Assembly: GCF_006542765.1 (NCBI RefSeq)
Contig: NZ_SKCD01000097.1
Coordinates: 1-64,000, forward strand
Length of the DNA: 64,000 bases
Source of the DNA: Paenibacillus luteus
Lineage (GTDB): Bacteria > Bacillota > Bacilli > Paenibacillales > Paenibacillaceae
Direction: 5' to 3'
Below, piece by piece: positions 46,422 to 56,100 of the stretch. A program made the position numbers and the translations under genes. The stretch's first letter is position 1. Each line of letters starts with the position of its first letter. The notes beneath the pieces were generated by a model, which saw nothing but the letters and a program-made list of their open reading frames with translations, did no database searches and had not been told where the DNA came from.

Positions 46422-49301
46422 TTATTCCATTGCTGCCGCTACCTGCTTCTCCTTATGCAGTGTAATCGTCCGTTCACGATCACGCTCTAGGATTGGCTTT
46501 AAATATTTACCCGTGTACGATTGCTCTACCTTAACAACCTGTTCAGGCGTTCCAGTTGCCACAATCATACCGCCGCCGTTGCCACCTTCTGGCCCCAAAT
46601 CAATCAGATAGTCCGCTGTTTTAATAACATCCAAATTATGCTCAATAACGAGGACAGATTCACCTGAATCAACCAAGCGATGCAAAACCGTCAACAAGCG
46701 ATCAATGTCATGCACGTGTAAGCCGGTTGTTGGCTCATCCAAAATGTACAATGTTTTGCCTGTAGAGCGGCGGTACAGCTCAGCCGCTAACTTGACCCGT
46801 TGTGCTTCGCCACCAGACAAGGTTGTGGCTGGCTGTCCCAGCTTCATGTAGCCAAGACCCACGTCAAGCAGTGTTTGTACCTTCCGGTGCACTCTTGGAA
46901 TATTCTCGAAGAAGAGACAGCTGTCTTCAATCGTCATATCCAAAACCTCTGCAATGTTTTTCCCTTTATATTTCACTTCAAGCGTCTCGCGGTTATAGCG
47001 CTTGCCTTTGCAAATTTCACAAGGCACATAGACGTCCGGCAAGAAATGCATTTCGATTTTGATAATGCCATCACCTCGGCATGCCTCACAACGGCCGCCT
47101 TTGACGTTAAAGCTAAACCTACCTTTTTTGTACCCGCGTACCTTAGATTCATTCGTATTGGAATATAAATCACGAATATCATCAAACACGCCGGTATACG
47201 TCGCTGGGTTTGATCTTGGCGTTCGGCCAATCGGCGACTGGTCAATGTCGATAACCTTCTCTAAATGCTCAATACCGCGCAGCTCCTTGTATTGACCGGG
47301 GCGTGTCTTGGCTTTGTTCAAATCCCGCGCTAGCGTCTTATAGAGAATTTCATTAACAAAGGTTGATTTGCCGGAGCCTGAAACACCTGTGACCGCTGAG
47401 AAAACGCCAAGAGGGATCTTCACATTCACATTTCTCAGGTTGTTTTCCTTCGCTCCACGTACCTCTAACCACTTCTCATTGGTTTTTCGGCGAACTGCGG
47501 GCACCTCAATGAACTTCCGTCCGCTCAAGTATTGTCCCGTTAGCGAATTCTCATTCGCCATCACCTCTTCCGGCGTCCCTTCAGCAATCACCATGCCTCC
47601 ATGAATACCGGCGCCAGGCCCAATATCAATGATATAGTCAGCTGCCAGCATCGTATCCTCATCATGCTCAACCACAATCAAGGTGTTCCCGAGGTTGCGC
47701 ATATGCTCCAGCGTCTCGATCAATCGGTCATTGTCGCGCTGGTGCAACCCGATGCTCGGCTCGTCCAAAATGTAGAGCACACCCATCAGGCTTGAGCCGA
47801 TTTGGGTAGCCAGTCGGATCCGCTGCGCTTCCCCTCCGGAAAGAGTACCTGCAGCACGACTTAACGATAAATATTCCAAGCCAACGTTGACTAGGAAACC
47901 TAGTCGACTGTTGATTTCTTTCATAATTAGATTGGCAATCGCAAGTTCCTTTGGTGTAAGCTTGAGCGAATCAAAATAATGCTGAGCATCACCAATTGAT
48001 AGCGAGGTCACTTGTGATATATTTTGTGTATTAATGGTTACGGCCAAGGTCTCCTTACGAAGGCGATGCCCCTTGCAGCCCGCGCATGGCTTAGCACTCA
48101 TATAGTTTTCAATATGCTCACGCATCATATCCGATGCCGTATCGCGGTAGCGCCGCTCTAGGTTGTGAACGATACCCTCGAACGGAACAAACGCTTCCTT
48201 CCGGTGGCCGAAATCATTTTCGTACAGGAAGCGAACCCGTTCTCCTCCCGTACCATAAAGAATCTTTTTCATTTGCTCTTGGCTAAGCTCCGAGACAGGT
48301 ACGTTCTGCGGAATGCCGTAATGAACGCATACTGCGCTAAGAAATTGCGGGTAATAGTTGGACGTGCTGCCTGCCCAAGCCAGAAACGCTGCATTCTCAA
48401 CCGATTTGCTCATATCCGGAACGAGCAGCTCGGGATCGACGATCATTTTGACGCCCAAGCCATCGCAATCTGGACAAGCTCCATAAGGACTGTTAAAAGA
48501 AAACATACGCGGCTCAAGCTCTTCAATACTGAAGCCGCATTCTGGGCAAGCCAGATTTGAGCTGAACAACAGCTCTTCTTGATCGATAATATCAACTAGC
48601 ACGCGGCCTTCAGAGAGCTTAAGCGCCGTTTCCAAAGAATCCGCAAGGCGAGTTTGAATGTCTGTTTTCACTACGATCCGGTCAACCACAACTTCAATGC
48701 TATGCTTTTTGTTTTTCTCCAGCTCGATCTTCTCGCTCAGCTCACGCAGTTCTCCGTTCACACGGACGCGCACGAACCCTTGCTTCTGAATATCAGCAAG
48801 CAATTTGGTATGCTCGCCTTTGCGTCCAGAAATAAGCGGAGCCAAAATTTGCAGCTTCGTTTTCTCTGGATATTCCAAGATCCGGTCAACCATCTGCTCC
48901 ACGGTCTGCGATGTAATTTCAATGCCATGCTCCGGGCAATGGGGTTTCCCGATACGGGCAAACAGCAACCTGAGGTAATCATAAATTTCCGTTACGGTTC
49001 CTACTGTAGATCGTGGATTCCGGCTTGTCGTCTTCTGGTCAATAGAGATGGCCGGTGATAAGCCTTCAATTGAATCGACGTCCGGCTTCTCCATTTGGCC
49101 TAGAAATTGACGAGCGTAGGCCGATAGTGATTCCACGTACCTACGCTGTCCTTCCGCATAGATGGTGTCAAAAGCCAGTGAGGATTTACCCGAGCCGCTA
49201 AGACCTGTTAACACGACGAATTTGTCGCGTGGTATGGTAACATCAATATTTTTTAAATTATGGGCACGTGCGCCCTTAATTACGATTTTATCGCTAGCCA
49301 A
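46422..49301 (-). CDS. uvrA: Excinuclease ABC subunit A UvrA
   Basis: A 959-residue ABC-type ATPase that recognises DNA damage and loads UvrB in nucleotide excision repair. It has two nucleotide-binding domains: Walker A GLSGSGKSS near residue 33 and GVSGSGKST near 640. ABC signatures LSGGEAQRIRLA and LSGGEAQRVKLA are both present. Zinc-finger cysteine sets are CPEC...CPDC in the first half and CEAC...CEIC in the second. Length is typical. The start is TTG at 49301 with a strong AGGAGGAG six nt upstream. It follows uvrB by 16 nt in the same operon, so it shares the SOS-type promoter. Confidence 0.98.
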   Translation of the reverse strand: MASDKIVIKGARAHNLKNIDVTIPRDKFVVLTGLSGSGKSSLAFDTIYAEGQRRYVESLSAYARQFLGQMEKPDVDSIEGLSPAISIDQKTTSRNPRSTVGTVTEIYDYLRLLFARIGKPHCPEHGIEITSQTVEQMVDRILEYPEKTKLQILAPLISGRKGEHTKLLADIQKQGFVRVRVNGELRELSEKIELEKNKKHSIEVVVDRIVVKTDIQTRLADSLETALKLSEGRVLVDIIDQEELLFSSNLACPECGFSIEELEPRMFSFNSPYGACPDCDGLGVKMIVDPELLVPDMSKSVENAAFLAWAGSTSNYYPQFLSAVCVHYGIPQNVPVSELSQEQMKKILYGTGGERVRFLYENDFGHRKEAFVPFEGIVHNLERRYRDTASDMMREHIENYMSAKPCAGCKGHRLRKETLAVTINTQNISQVTSLSIGDAQHYFDSLKLTPKELAIANLIMKEINSRLGFLVNVGLEYLSLSRAAGTLSGGEAQRIRLATQIGSSLMGVLYILDEPSIGLHQRDNDRLIETLEHMRNLGNTLIVVEHDEDTMLAADYIIDIGPGAGIHGGMVIAEGTPEEVMANENSLTGQYLSGRKFIEVPAVRRKTNEKWLEVRGAKENNLRNVNVKIPLGVFSAVTGVSGSGKSTFVNEILYKTLARDLNKAKTRPGQYKELRGIEHLEKVIDIDQSPIGRTPRSNPATYTGVFDDIRDLYSNTNESKVRGYKKGRFSFNVKGGRCEACRGDGIIKIEMHFLPDVYVPCEICKGKRYNRETLEVKYKGKNIAEVLDMTIEDSCLFFENIPRVHRKVQTLLDVGLGYMKLGQPATTLSGGEAQRVKLAAELYRRSTGKTLYILDEPTTGLHVHDIDRLLTVLHRLVDSGESVLVIEHNLDVIKTADYLIDLGPEGGNGGGMIVATGTPEQVVKVEQSYTGKYLKPILERDRERTITLHKEKQVAAAME

Positions 49302-49317
49302 TCTTTTCTCCTCCTAC

Positions 49318-51318
49318 TTAGCCCATCTCTGCCCGCAGCTCAAGCAGCGCATCCCGAAGCTCTGCTGCGCGTTCGAACTGCAGATTTTTTGCTGCATCCT
49401 TCATTTCTGCTTCCAGCTTCTGAAGCAGCGCCAAACGATCTTTTTTGTTCATTTTGCCAACGCCTGCACCCGTTAAATAATCCGCCTTCTGCTCAGCCAC
49501 CTTCGTAGCTTCGATGACGTCATGGACTTTTTTGCGAATCGTCTGCGGCGTTATGCCGTGCTTCTCATTGTATGCCAATTGAATGGTTCGACGACGTTCT
49601 GTTTCTTTGAGCGCTCGGTCCATCGAATCGGTTATTTTATCCCCGTACATAATAACGCGGCCTTCACTGTTCCTCGCCGCACGTCCAATCGTCTGAATAA
49701 GCGCGCGATCAGAGCGTAGGAAACCTTCCTTATCCGCATCGAGAATCGATACGAGCGATACCTCCGGTAAATCCAGCCCTTCCCTTAAGAGGTTGATGCC
49801 AATCAGTACATGGAACACGCCAAGCCTTAGGTCACGAAGAATCGCCAGCCGCTCCAATGTCTTGATATCGGAGTGGAGGTAGCGAACCTTAATGCCAATC
49901 TCCTTCATATAATCCGTTAGATCCTCTGACATCTTCTTGGTCAACGTCGTAACGAGCACCCGTTCATCCTTTGCAATGCGATCACGAATCTCGTTTAACA
50001 AATCATCAATTTGCCCTTTCGTAGGACGTACATCGATAATCGGATCGATAAGACCAGTTGGCCTAATAATTTGCTCGATCATTATGTCCGTATGTTCGAT
50101 CTCATACGGGCCTGGGGTAGCCGACACATAAACCAGCTGCTTTGCCTTTGCCTCGAACTCTTCGAAACGCAGCGGCCGATTATCCATTGCCGAAGGCAGC
50201 CTAAAACCGTGATTCACAAGCATTTCCTTCCGAGCCCGGTCACCGTTGTACATGGCCCGGATTTGCGGCAGGGATACATGTGACTCATCTATAACAATAA
50301 CCATGTCGTCAGGGAAATAATCAAGCAACGTATACGGCGTAGCACCGCGCTCCCTGAAGGTTAGCGGTCCTGAATAGTTCTCGATGCCTGAGCAGAAGCC
50401 CATCTCGGCCATCATTTCCAGGTCGTAGCGTGTACGCTGCTCCAATCTTTGCGCTTCAAGCAGCTTACCTGCCTCGCGCAGTTCCGCAAGCCGCTCCTCC
50501 AATTCCCGTTCGATATTGACAAGCGCCACTTTCATCGTCTCTTCCTGGGTCACGAAGTGGGAGGCCGGGAAAATAGCGATATGTTCGCGTTCGCCGATAA
50601 TTTCGCCTGTGAGCACGTCGATCTCCGATATACGCTCAATCTCGTCTCCAAAGAGCTCTACGCGAATGGCACGTTCATTATTGGCAACTGGGAAAATTTC
50701 CACGATATCTCCACGAACACGGAATGTTCCCCTCGTGAAGCTAATATCGTTGCGTTGGTATTGAATATCGACTAGCTTATGCAAAATGGTATCCCGAGAC
50801 TTTTCCATTCCGACTCGCATCGATAACACCATGCCTCCGTATTCGGTTGGAGATCCGAGACCATAAATACATGAAACGCTGGCAACGATAATGACGTCGC
50901 GGCGATCGAACAGCGAGCTTGTCGCCGAATGTCGAAGCTTATCTATTTCATCATTAATACTGGAGTCCTTCTCGATAAACGTATCCGATGACGGGATATA
51001 AGCTTCCGGCTGGTAGTAATCATAGTAGCTAACAAAATATTCAACTGCGTTGTCCGGGAAAAAGCTCTTGAATTCGCTACACAGCTGCGCAGCCAACGTC
51101 TTATTGTGCGCGATGACGAGTGTAGGCCGATTAAGCTTCTCCACCATGTTCGCAATCGTGTAGGTTTTGCCCGTTCCCGTCGCCCCAAGCAGAGTTTGAT
51201 GCCTCTTGCCTGCCTTAATGCCTGCCAAAAGCTGCTCGATCGCCTTCGGCTGGTCCCCTTGTGGTGTATAGTCTGACTTCAATTCGAACAGCTTCGTTTC
51301 CTTTGCGAGTTCACTCAC
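49318..51318 (-). CDS. uvrB: Excinuclease ABC subunit B UvrB
   Basis: A 666-residue damage-verification helicase-like subunit that receives DNA from UvrA and recruits UvrC. Seen are Walker A GATGTGKT, the beta-hairpin region YYDYYQPEAYIP, DESHVS (motif II), the Y-V-S-A-T-P-G-P-Y-E motif, QTIGRAARN (motif VI) and a C-terminal UVR domain (about 625-660). I chose GTG at 51318, with GGAGGTGG eight nt upstream and homology beginning here. The reading frame is open to a TTG at 51366, which lacks a good ribosome binding site. First gene of uvrB-uvrA. Confidence 0.97.
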   Translation of the reverse strand: MSELAKETKLFELKSDYTPQGDQPKAIEQLLAGIKAGKRHQTLLGATGTGKTYTIANMVEKLNRPTLVIAHNKTLAAQLCSEFKSFFPDNAVEYFVSYYDYYQPEAYIPSSDTFIEKDSSINDEIDKLRHSATSSLFDRRDVIIVASVSCIYGLGSPTEYGGMVLSMRVGMEKSRDTILHKLVDIQYQRNDISFTRGTFRVRGDIVEIFPVANNERAIRVELFGDEIERISEIDVLTGEIIGEREHIAIFPASHFVTQEETMKVALVNIERELEERLAELREAGKLLEAQRLEQRTRYDLEMMAEMGFCSGIENYSGPLTFRERGATPYTLLDYFPDDMVIVIDESHVSLPQIRAMYNGDRARKEMLVNHGFRLPSAMDNRPLRFEEFEAKAKQLVYVSATPGPYEIEHTDIMIEQIIRPTGLIDPIIDVRPTKGQIDDLLNEIRDRIAKDERVLVTTLTKKMSEDLTDYMKEIGIKVRYLHSDIKTLERLAILRDLRLGVFHVLIGINLLREGLDLPEVSLVSILDADKEGFLRSDRALIQTIGRAARNSEGRVIMYGDKITDSMDRALKETERRRTIQLAYNEKHGITPQTIRKKVHDVIEATKVAEQKADYLTGAGVGKMNKKDRLALLQKLEAEMKDAAKNLQFERAAELRDALLELRAEMG

Positions 51319-51402
51319 GCCTCTATCCACCTCCGTTATTCGAAATACTCTTATTATTATAGTCAATTATATGAATTTCATTTCAGTAGCATTTTAAAAA
51401 TA

Positions 51403-51416
51403 AGAATGTTTGTTCC
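51403..51416 (-). promoter_or_regulatory. LexA/DinR (SOS) box upstream of uvrB-uvrA
   Basis: Minus strand GGAACAAACATTCT matches the Bacillus SOS box CGAACRNRYGTTYC at all but three positions. It sits just downstream of the predicted -10. B. subtilis uvrBA is known to be SOS-controlled, so LexA repression here is expected. Confidence 0.6.
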
Positions 51417-51421
51417 CGTTT

Positions 51422-51450
51422 ATTATACCGTGTACTGTCAACTGGCGCAA
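51422..51450 (-). promoter_or_regulatory. sigma-A promoter of uvrB-uvrA
   Basis: Minus strand: -35 TTGCGC (51445-51450), 17-bp spacer, consensus -10 TATAAT (51422-51427). Predicted start is near 51415, inside the SOS box, leaving a ~97-nt leader. Confidence 0.6.
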
Positions 51451-51462
51451 TGATCCTCACAC

Positions 51463-51507
51463 AAAAAAATACCGCAGCCTATCTCTTCTTGAGACATGCT
51501 CCGGTAT
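51463..51507 (-). terminator. Terminator of the orphan response-regulator gene
   Basis: Stem ATACCGCAGC (51469-51478) / GCTCCGGTAT (51498-51507), one mismatch, with an inner TCTC/GAGA stem. It is followed on the minus strand by T7 (51463-51469). It isolates this gene from uvrB-uvrA. Confidence 0.8.
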
Positions 51508-51531
51508 ATTCCAATTTTGCAACTTGTGAGC

Positions 51532-52689
51532 TCACCGCATCTGTTCCTTACCCATTCTTCTCTCGCTCCACTGATCATACCAGTCTTCAATTGGTTTCGG
51601 AACAACCAGTCCGAGCTCATTCTCCAGCGTTAGAAGCAGCCGTTCATAATAAGCTGTCACTTTATCAAAATGACCTAGTTCATCATAAAGCTTCATAACA
51701 AGAAGACCCTCAGTCTCATTATATGGATCGATCGTTTGTATTCTTTCATATAGCTGCAAAGCTTCGCTCCATTTATCCTGTCGTTCCAAATCGTAAGCGG
51801 CCACCTGCCTTGCCAGACTCAGCCACAGCTGGCGAAGGCGCTCGCTCTCATGCTCTGCCCATATATAACCATGGTCCTGAAGATAATGTCCTTCATATTC
51901 CCCTAACAGCTGAATCGCGCGATCATAATGCTCGTCTACAGGCCCCATCAGATTTTCCAATTCCCGTTCCCACCGTTCGGTGTCCAATGCCACCTGCCCG
52001 ATCTCAAGGATGTAACCTTCCTGAATGCTCGTATTTTGAATCACAATAGATAGATTTGACTTTTGAATGCATTGTCTAATTTGGTAGATAGCCGTATATA
52101 GTTGAGTCATGGCCCGCTTCATATCCATCTCAGGAAAAAACAGCTCCAGAAGCGTCGATTTATGAACAATCTGACCGCGATGATGGAGCAAATAAGCAAA
52201 GATCTCCTGAGCTTTTGCTGTACGCCACTTCGGCAGCTCTGCCGGCTGACCATTCGTCTGGAAGCGGAGCATTTTGAAGCAATAAATCATATCCGTGCTC
52301 TTCTCAAGAGCTTCTGGTGGTGCCTGAATCCCTCTGAGCTTCATTAACCTCTCCATTGTTTTCTGAATACGCGAGGGTTGCGGAGGCTTCAACAAGTAAT
52401 CTATCGCATTCAGCTCGAAAGCTTGAATCGCATACTCATCATAAGCGGTTACAAACACAATATAAGCTTGCGGACAAACCATCTGAATAAGCTCCGCTGC
52501 TTGAATACCACTTAGTTCAGGCATGTGGATATCCAGAAATACAACATCCGGCATCATCACGCTTGCCCGCTCCACCGCCTGTACCGGATTTTGATAGGTT
52601 TCAATTGACGTTACTTCGGTAGACTGGCGGAGCATGCGCTCAAGCTGTACGAGCGCCAGTCTTTCATCATCAACTAAAAGCAGCTTCAC
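51532..52689 (-). CDS. Orphan response regulator with REC, winged-helix and BTAD domains
   Basis: A 385-residue paralogue of the regulator at 7587-8726. It has a receiver domain (about 1-118) with phosphoacceptor D53 (FLDIHMP), a winged helix (about 145-230) and a BTAD (about 240-365). I chose GTG at 52689 because AGGAG lies eight nt upstream and D53 then aligns exactly with the paralogue. The upstream GTG at 52698 would have its ribosome binding site touching the start codon. No histidine kinase gene is next to it. It is transcribed divergently from the giant LPXTG adhesin gene, which it may regulate (inference). Own promoter and own terminator. Confidence 0.9.
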   Translation of the reverse strand: MKLLLVDDERLALVQLERMLRQSTEVTSIETYQNPVQAVERASVMMPDVVFLDIHMPELSGIQAAELIQMVCPQAYIVFVTAYDEYAIQAFELNAIDYLLKPPQPSRIQKTMERLMKLRGIQAPPEALEKSTDMIYCFKMLRFQTNGQPAELPKWRTAKAQEIFAYLLHHRGQIVHKSTLLELFFPEMDMKRAMTQLYTAIYQIRQCIQKSNLSIVIQNTSIQEGYILEIGQVALDTERWERELENLMGPVDEHYDRAIQLLGEYEGHYLQDHGYIWAEHESERLRQLWLSLARQVAAYDLERQDKWSEALQLYERIQTIDPYNETEGLLVMKLYDELGHFDKVTAYYERLLLTLENELGLVVPKPIEDWYDQWSERRMGKEQMR

Positions 52690-52778
52690 TTGCTTCACTC
52701 CTATATTAGCATCATATCTCTTCTAAATTATAAATCATATCGGCATCGTCCCCGAAAACGATTATTTCCTATAAATCT

Positions 52779-52807
52779 ATTATACCTATTCCCTTGAAAA
52801 TTGTTCA
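52779..52807 (-). promoter_or_regulatory. sigma-A promoter of the orphan response regulator
   Basis: Minus strand: -35 TGAACA (52802-52807), 17-bp spacer, consensus -10 TATAAT (52779-52784). Predicted start near 52772 gives a ~83-nt leader. Confidence 0.6.
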
Positions 52808-52960
52808 GAAAATGTATAGTATCCATTAATACAATAGTCATGATGCGAACAAAGACAAATCTTGTTGCTTTATGACGAGAATTAGCAATGTTTGTTCAAA
52901 AAATGATCAGTTGCACTTGTTACATTTTGTTACAGGATCCGTGCAGCTTGCTAAATTTAT

Positions 52961-52990
52961 TTGCGAAGCGAGCAGGCCGCAATCTATTAT
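52961..52990 (+). promoter_or_regulatory. Putative promoter of the LPXTG adhesin gene
   Basis: Plus strand: -35 TTGCGA (52961-52966), 18-bp spacer, -10 TATTAT (52985-52990), start near 52997. This gives an unusually long leader of about 190 nt. The 52808-52960 stretch upstream shows only AT-rich DNA. Confidence 0.45.
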
Positions 52991-52996
52991 ACGGCG

Positions 52997-53188
52997 TTTA
53001 TTACTTTGCCGATAAGTGAACCAGCTAGCACGATGCTGATATTATCATGTTCCTGCCGCATACCCACTGGCAATCCTCTAGCTATCCAGCGGTTGACTAG
53101 AATAAGGAGGCTGATCACAGGTTAATCCCGTTCTTTTGGAACGACGCGTCTTCCTGCTTCACGTAAACGTGAAAACAGATCGAAAGGA
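52997..53188 (+). other. Long structured 5' leader of the adhesin gene
   Basis: If the promoter above is right, this ~190-nt leader contains a TGATA-T-TATCA palindrome (53037-53047) and a perfect AAGGAGG (53104-53110) with no start codon at proper distance. It also has a CGTTC/GAACG stem (53129-53143) and a TTCACG-TAAA-CGTGAA hairpin (53158-53173) just before the weak AAAGGA. I could not match it to a known riboswitch class. Confidence 0.4.
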
Positions 53189-56100
53189 ATGAAGAAAGAA
53201 ACCATGCTATTACAGAAATTGCGGAAAGGCCGTATGGTCCCCCTCATCCTGATGTTCGCCTTGCTGCTGCAAACAGCATTGCTGCCCTTTGCATCACCAG
53301 CAATGGCGGCTACACCAGTTGATGGACTAACGATAACAAAATCCGCAAGTAAACCCAATGTCAATGTCGGAGATACCTTTACTTACTATATTCAAATTGA
53401 GCTCTCCAGTACGGTTGGGCTGAGCAAAGACCTGGAAATTAAAGATATCGTTCCAGCTCCGTTCAAGGTGTTAAGCACGACCGGTGCAAGCTTCTCCGGA
53501 AATACAGTTACCCTTAACCGTACTTTCAATCCCGGCGATTCCCTGGAGATTGAAATAGAAGTGAAGGTTGACAACACGTATACAAATTCGCAAGTGTCGA
53601 AGATTAATACGGCAACGGCAACTGAAGCTTCAAGCGGCAACATTAGTTCGGCCAGCGCTACAGTAATCGTCGAGGCAGATGCAACGCCATCGCCTACACC
53701 GGCGCCAACAGCCACGCCAACGCCTGTTCAGTCGACTTATGATAAATGGGCTGCCTTTAAAACACAAGACACCGGCTATGCGAGCGGCGTTGCGATTGTT
53801 GGCGGTTCAGTCAATTACAATGTCGGCATTAACGCTGTCCAGAAAGGCAATGTAACACCGGCAGGCGCGCTCACAAACATTACTCTTGTGGATTCTTATC
53901 CATCGCAAGCAACGGTAACTCTTGCGGATATTACGCCAGTAGCCGGTCCGTCGATCACGCCTGTGATCGATAATGTCAACCATACGATTACATGGGTTAT
54001 TCCGCGATTGGATTCCGGTCAAAAGTTCGAGGCTCGCGTTAAGCTTACTTACCCTCCTACATTAGGCTGGGCAGGAGCTGTTAATGCAACAAACAATCTT
54101 GCAATTACACAGTATACAATTGAAGGCCCTGTTGAGGGCGAAGTAACGAATCCGAATGCATCTATCGATACAAAATTCGGACCTCCAGTCTCCGGAGGAG
54201 GAGAAGTTACCAAGAACCGTACTTACGATTATCGCTGGCATAGCCAAGAGCAACGGTTCACGATCGGCGGTATTACAAACTCAGCTAACGGAGCAAACTC
54301 CGAGCTGCGGAATATTGTTCTTACGGATACACTTCCTTCCGAGCTTAAGTACACGTACTTAAAAATGCCTAACCGCCAGTGGACTTCCTTCACTTATACA
54401 TTAAAGAACGGCGGAGCAACAACGATAACTCCAAACAGCAATGGCACCACATTGGAGAAAGCAACGCCTAATAAACAACTTACGGTCGGAAACGGTTCTG
54501 ATCTCAACGTACCGACTGGCGATTCGCTAGTCAGCGTTTCCTGGACCTTTGATTCGCTTCCGGTAAACCAGACGATCGGCGGCGTAGAGCTGCGCGGCTT
54601 GGTGCTGGATACAGCTACAGGAATTCGATCTAGCGAAAACACAGCATGTGGAGCAGCAGCAATTCCTAACGCCGACTCCGCAGTTAACCAAGGCGATACC
54701 ATCAAAAACTGTGCGGTTGTCACTTATGAGGCTTTGACTCAAACAACGCCAGGCAACTGGACATATACAGCACAGACACCTGCTACGGCTGTAGCAATTT
54801 TTAAGATCAATGAACCAAAACCATGGTTGACAGCATCTAAAAGCCAACCAGGCGGCGGCACCTTCTTCCCGTTAAGCGAAGTTCCATTCTCACTGACGGT
54901 GAGCAATAAGATAGACGCGACAGGCCCATGGGTAGATCCCGTCATTTACGATTTGCTGCCTCAGGATTTCGATTATTACACGGATCCAAAGCAAACAAAT
55001 CTCGTAACGGCTCTAGCCAATTCATTTACGATCACGGGCTTGCCTTCTGGCGCGGCTAATCCAACCCTAGTCAAGCTTGCTGATGTGAATGGACGGGCTC
55101 TAGTCAAATGGTCATGGCCAAGCGGCTTGTCTTTAGATCCTGGCACCAGCTTAACGATTACTTACAAAGGAAAAGTTCGCTCCGGCGCTTTGCCTTCTGG
55201 CGGTTCGGTCAGCTATCTCAACAAAGTATTTGCAACAACGGCTGACGCAACTACCCAGTTCTGGCATGACGGCAACAAAAATCAGTTTAGTCCGCTTGGT
55301 TTCCCAGCATGGGCAGCAGCTAATCCGGACCGTTCAGGTACGACGCTGCAATTCAAACCAAACGCAAGCGATCCGGTTGAGCACTATTATGTCGATGCGA
55401 ATGCTCCAGTCACTGTCGGCCTAGCCGCTATTGTCAAGTCGACCAAATGGAACAAAGGCGATTTGCCTGCCATCTTCGATGTTGCCAATTCCGGAGGCTA
55501 CAGCGGCCCGCCATCGATTTCCTACACACCATTCGACAATGGGACGTTAGGAACGCCTGAATATACAGAGTTCCCTCGTTTCAGCACAACCTATGAAGGC
55601 GGATCCGCAGATTATAAGCTGGTTATCCAAAACAGCGGCAACACGCGGTTATCGAAGATTGATGCGATCGATATCCTGCCATTCATCGGCGATAAAGCTG
55701 TTCACCCGAATTCGAATGTGGACCGTAATTCCGAATGGCGTCCAAACCTAGCAACAACGCCACAATCTGGCACAGGCAAAACGTTTTCCTATACGCCTGA
55801 AGACGGTGGAGCGGTTAAAACCGTTACGTATGATCTTCGCGTATTTTACAGTCTGTCGTCAGACAAAAGCAGTATCGTTAACTTCACGAATGCCGTCGGC
55901 AGCAAAAACGGCTGGATTAACCAGTCTACTTTTGCAAGTGATAATCTGACCGATATTCAATCTCTATACTTTGAAATCACGAATATCAAGGGCAGCGATG
56001 GTGCAACAGATTTAGCAGCTGGCGATTATATCGTTCTCGATTGGGAAATGAATGCGCCGGTAGGTACGGAATCAGGTAAAGTCGCCTGGAACTCCTTCGC

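Noticed and set aside
51422..51440. TTGACA (minus strand, about 51436-51441) as the -35 of the uvrB promoter
   Set aside because: It is only 8 bp from the TATAAT -10; the TTGCGC at 51445-51450 has the correct 17-bp spacing.
52997..53188. c-di-GMP or c-di-AMP riboswitch upstream of the adhesin gene
   Set aside because: No GEMM-type or ydaO-type conserved core could be matched by eye; kept only as an unclassified leader.
53136..53192. A leader ORF (TTG start) overlapping the adhesin ATG by ATGA
   Set aside because: The only ribosome binding site, AAGGAGG at 53104-53110, is 25 nt away, and no other start codon fits.
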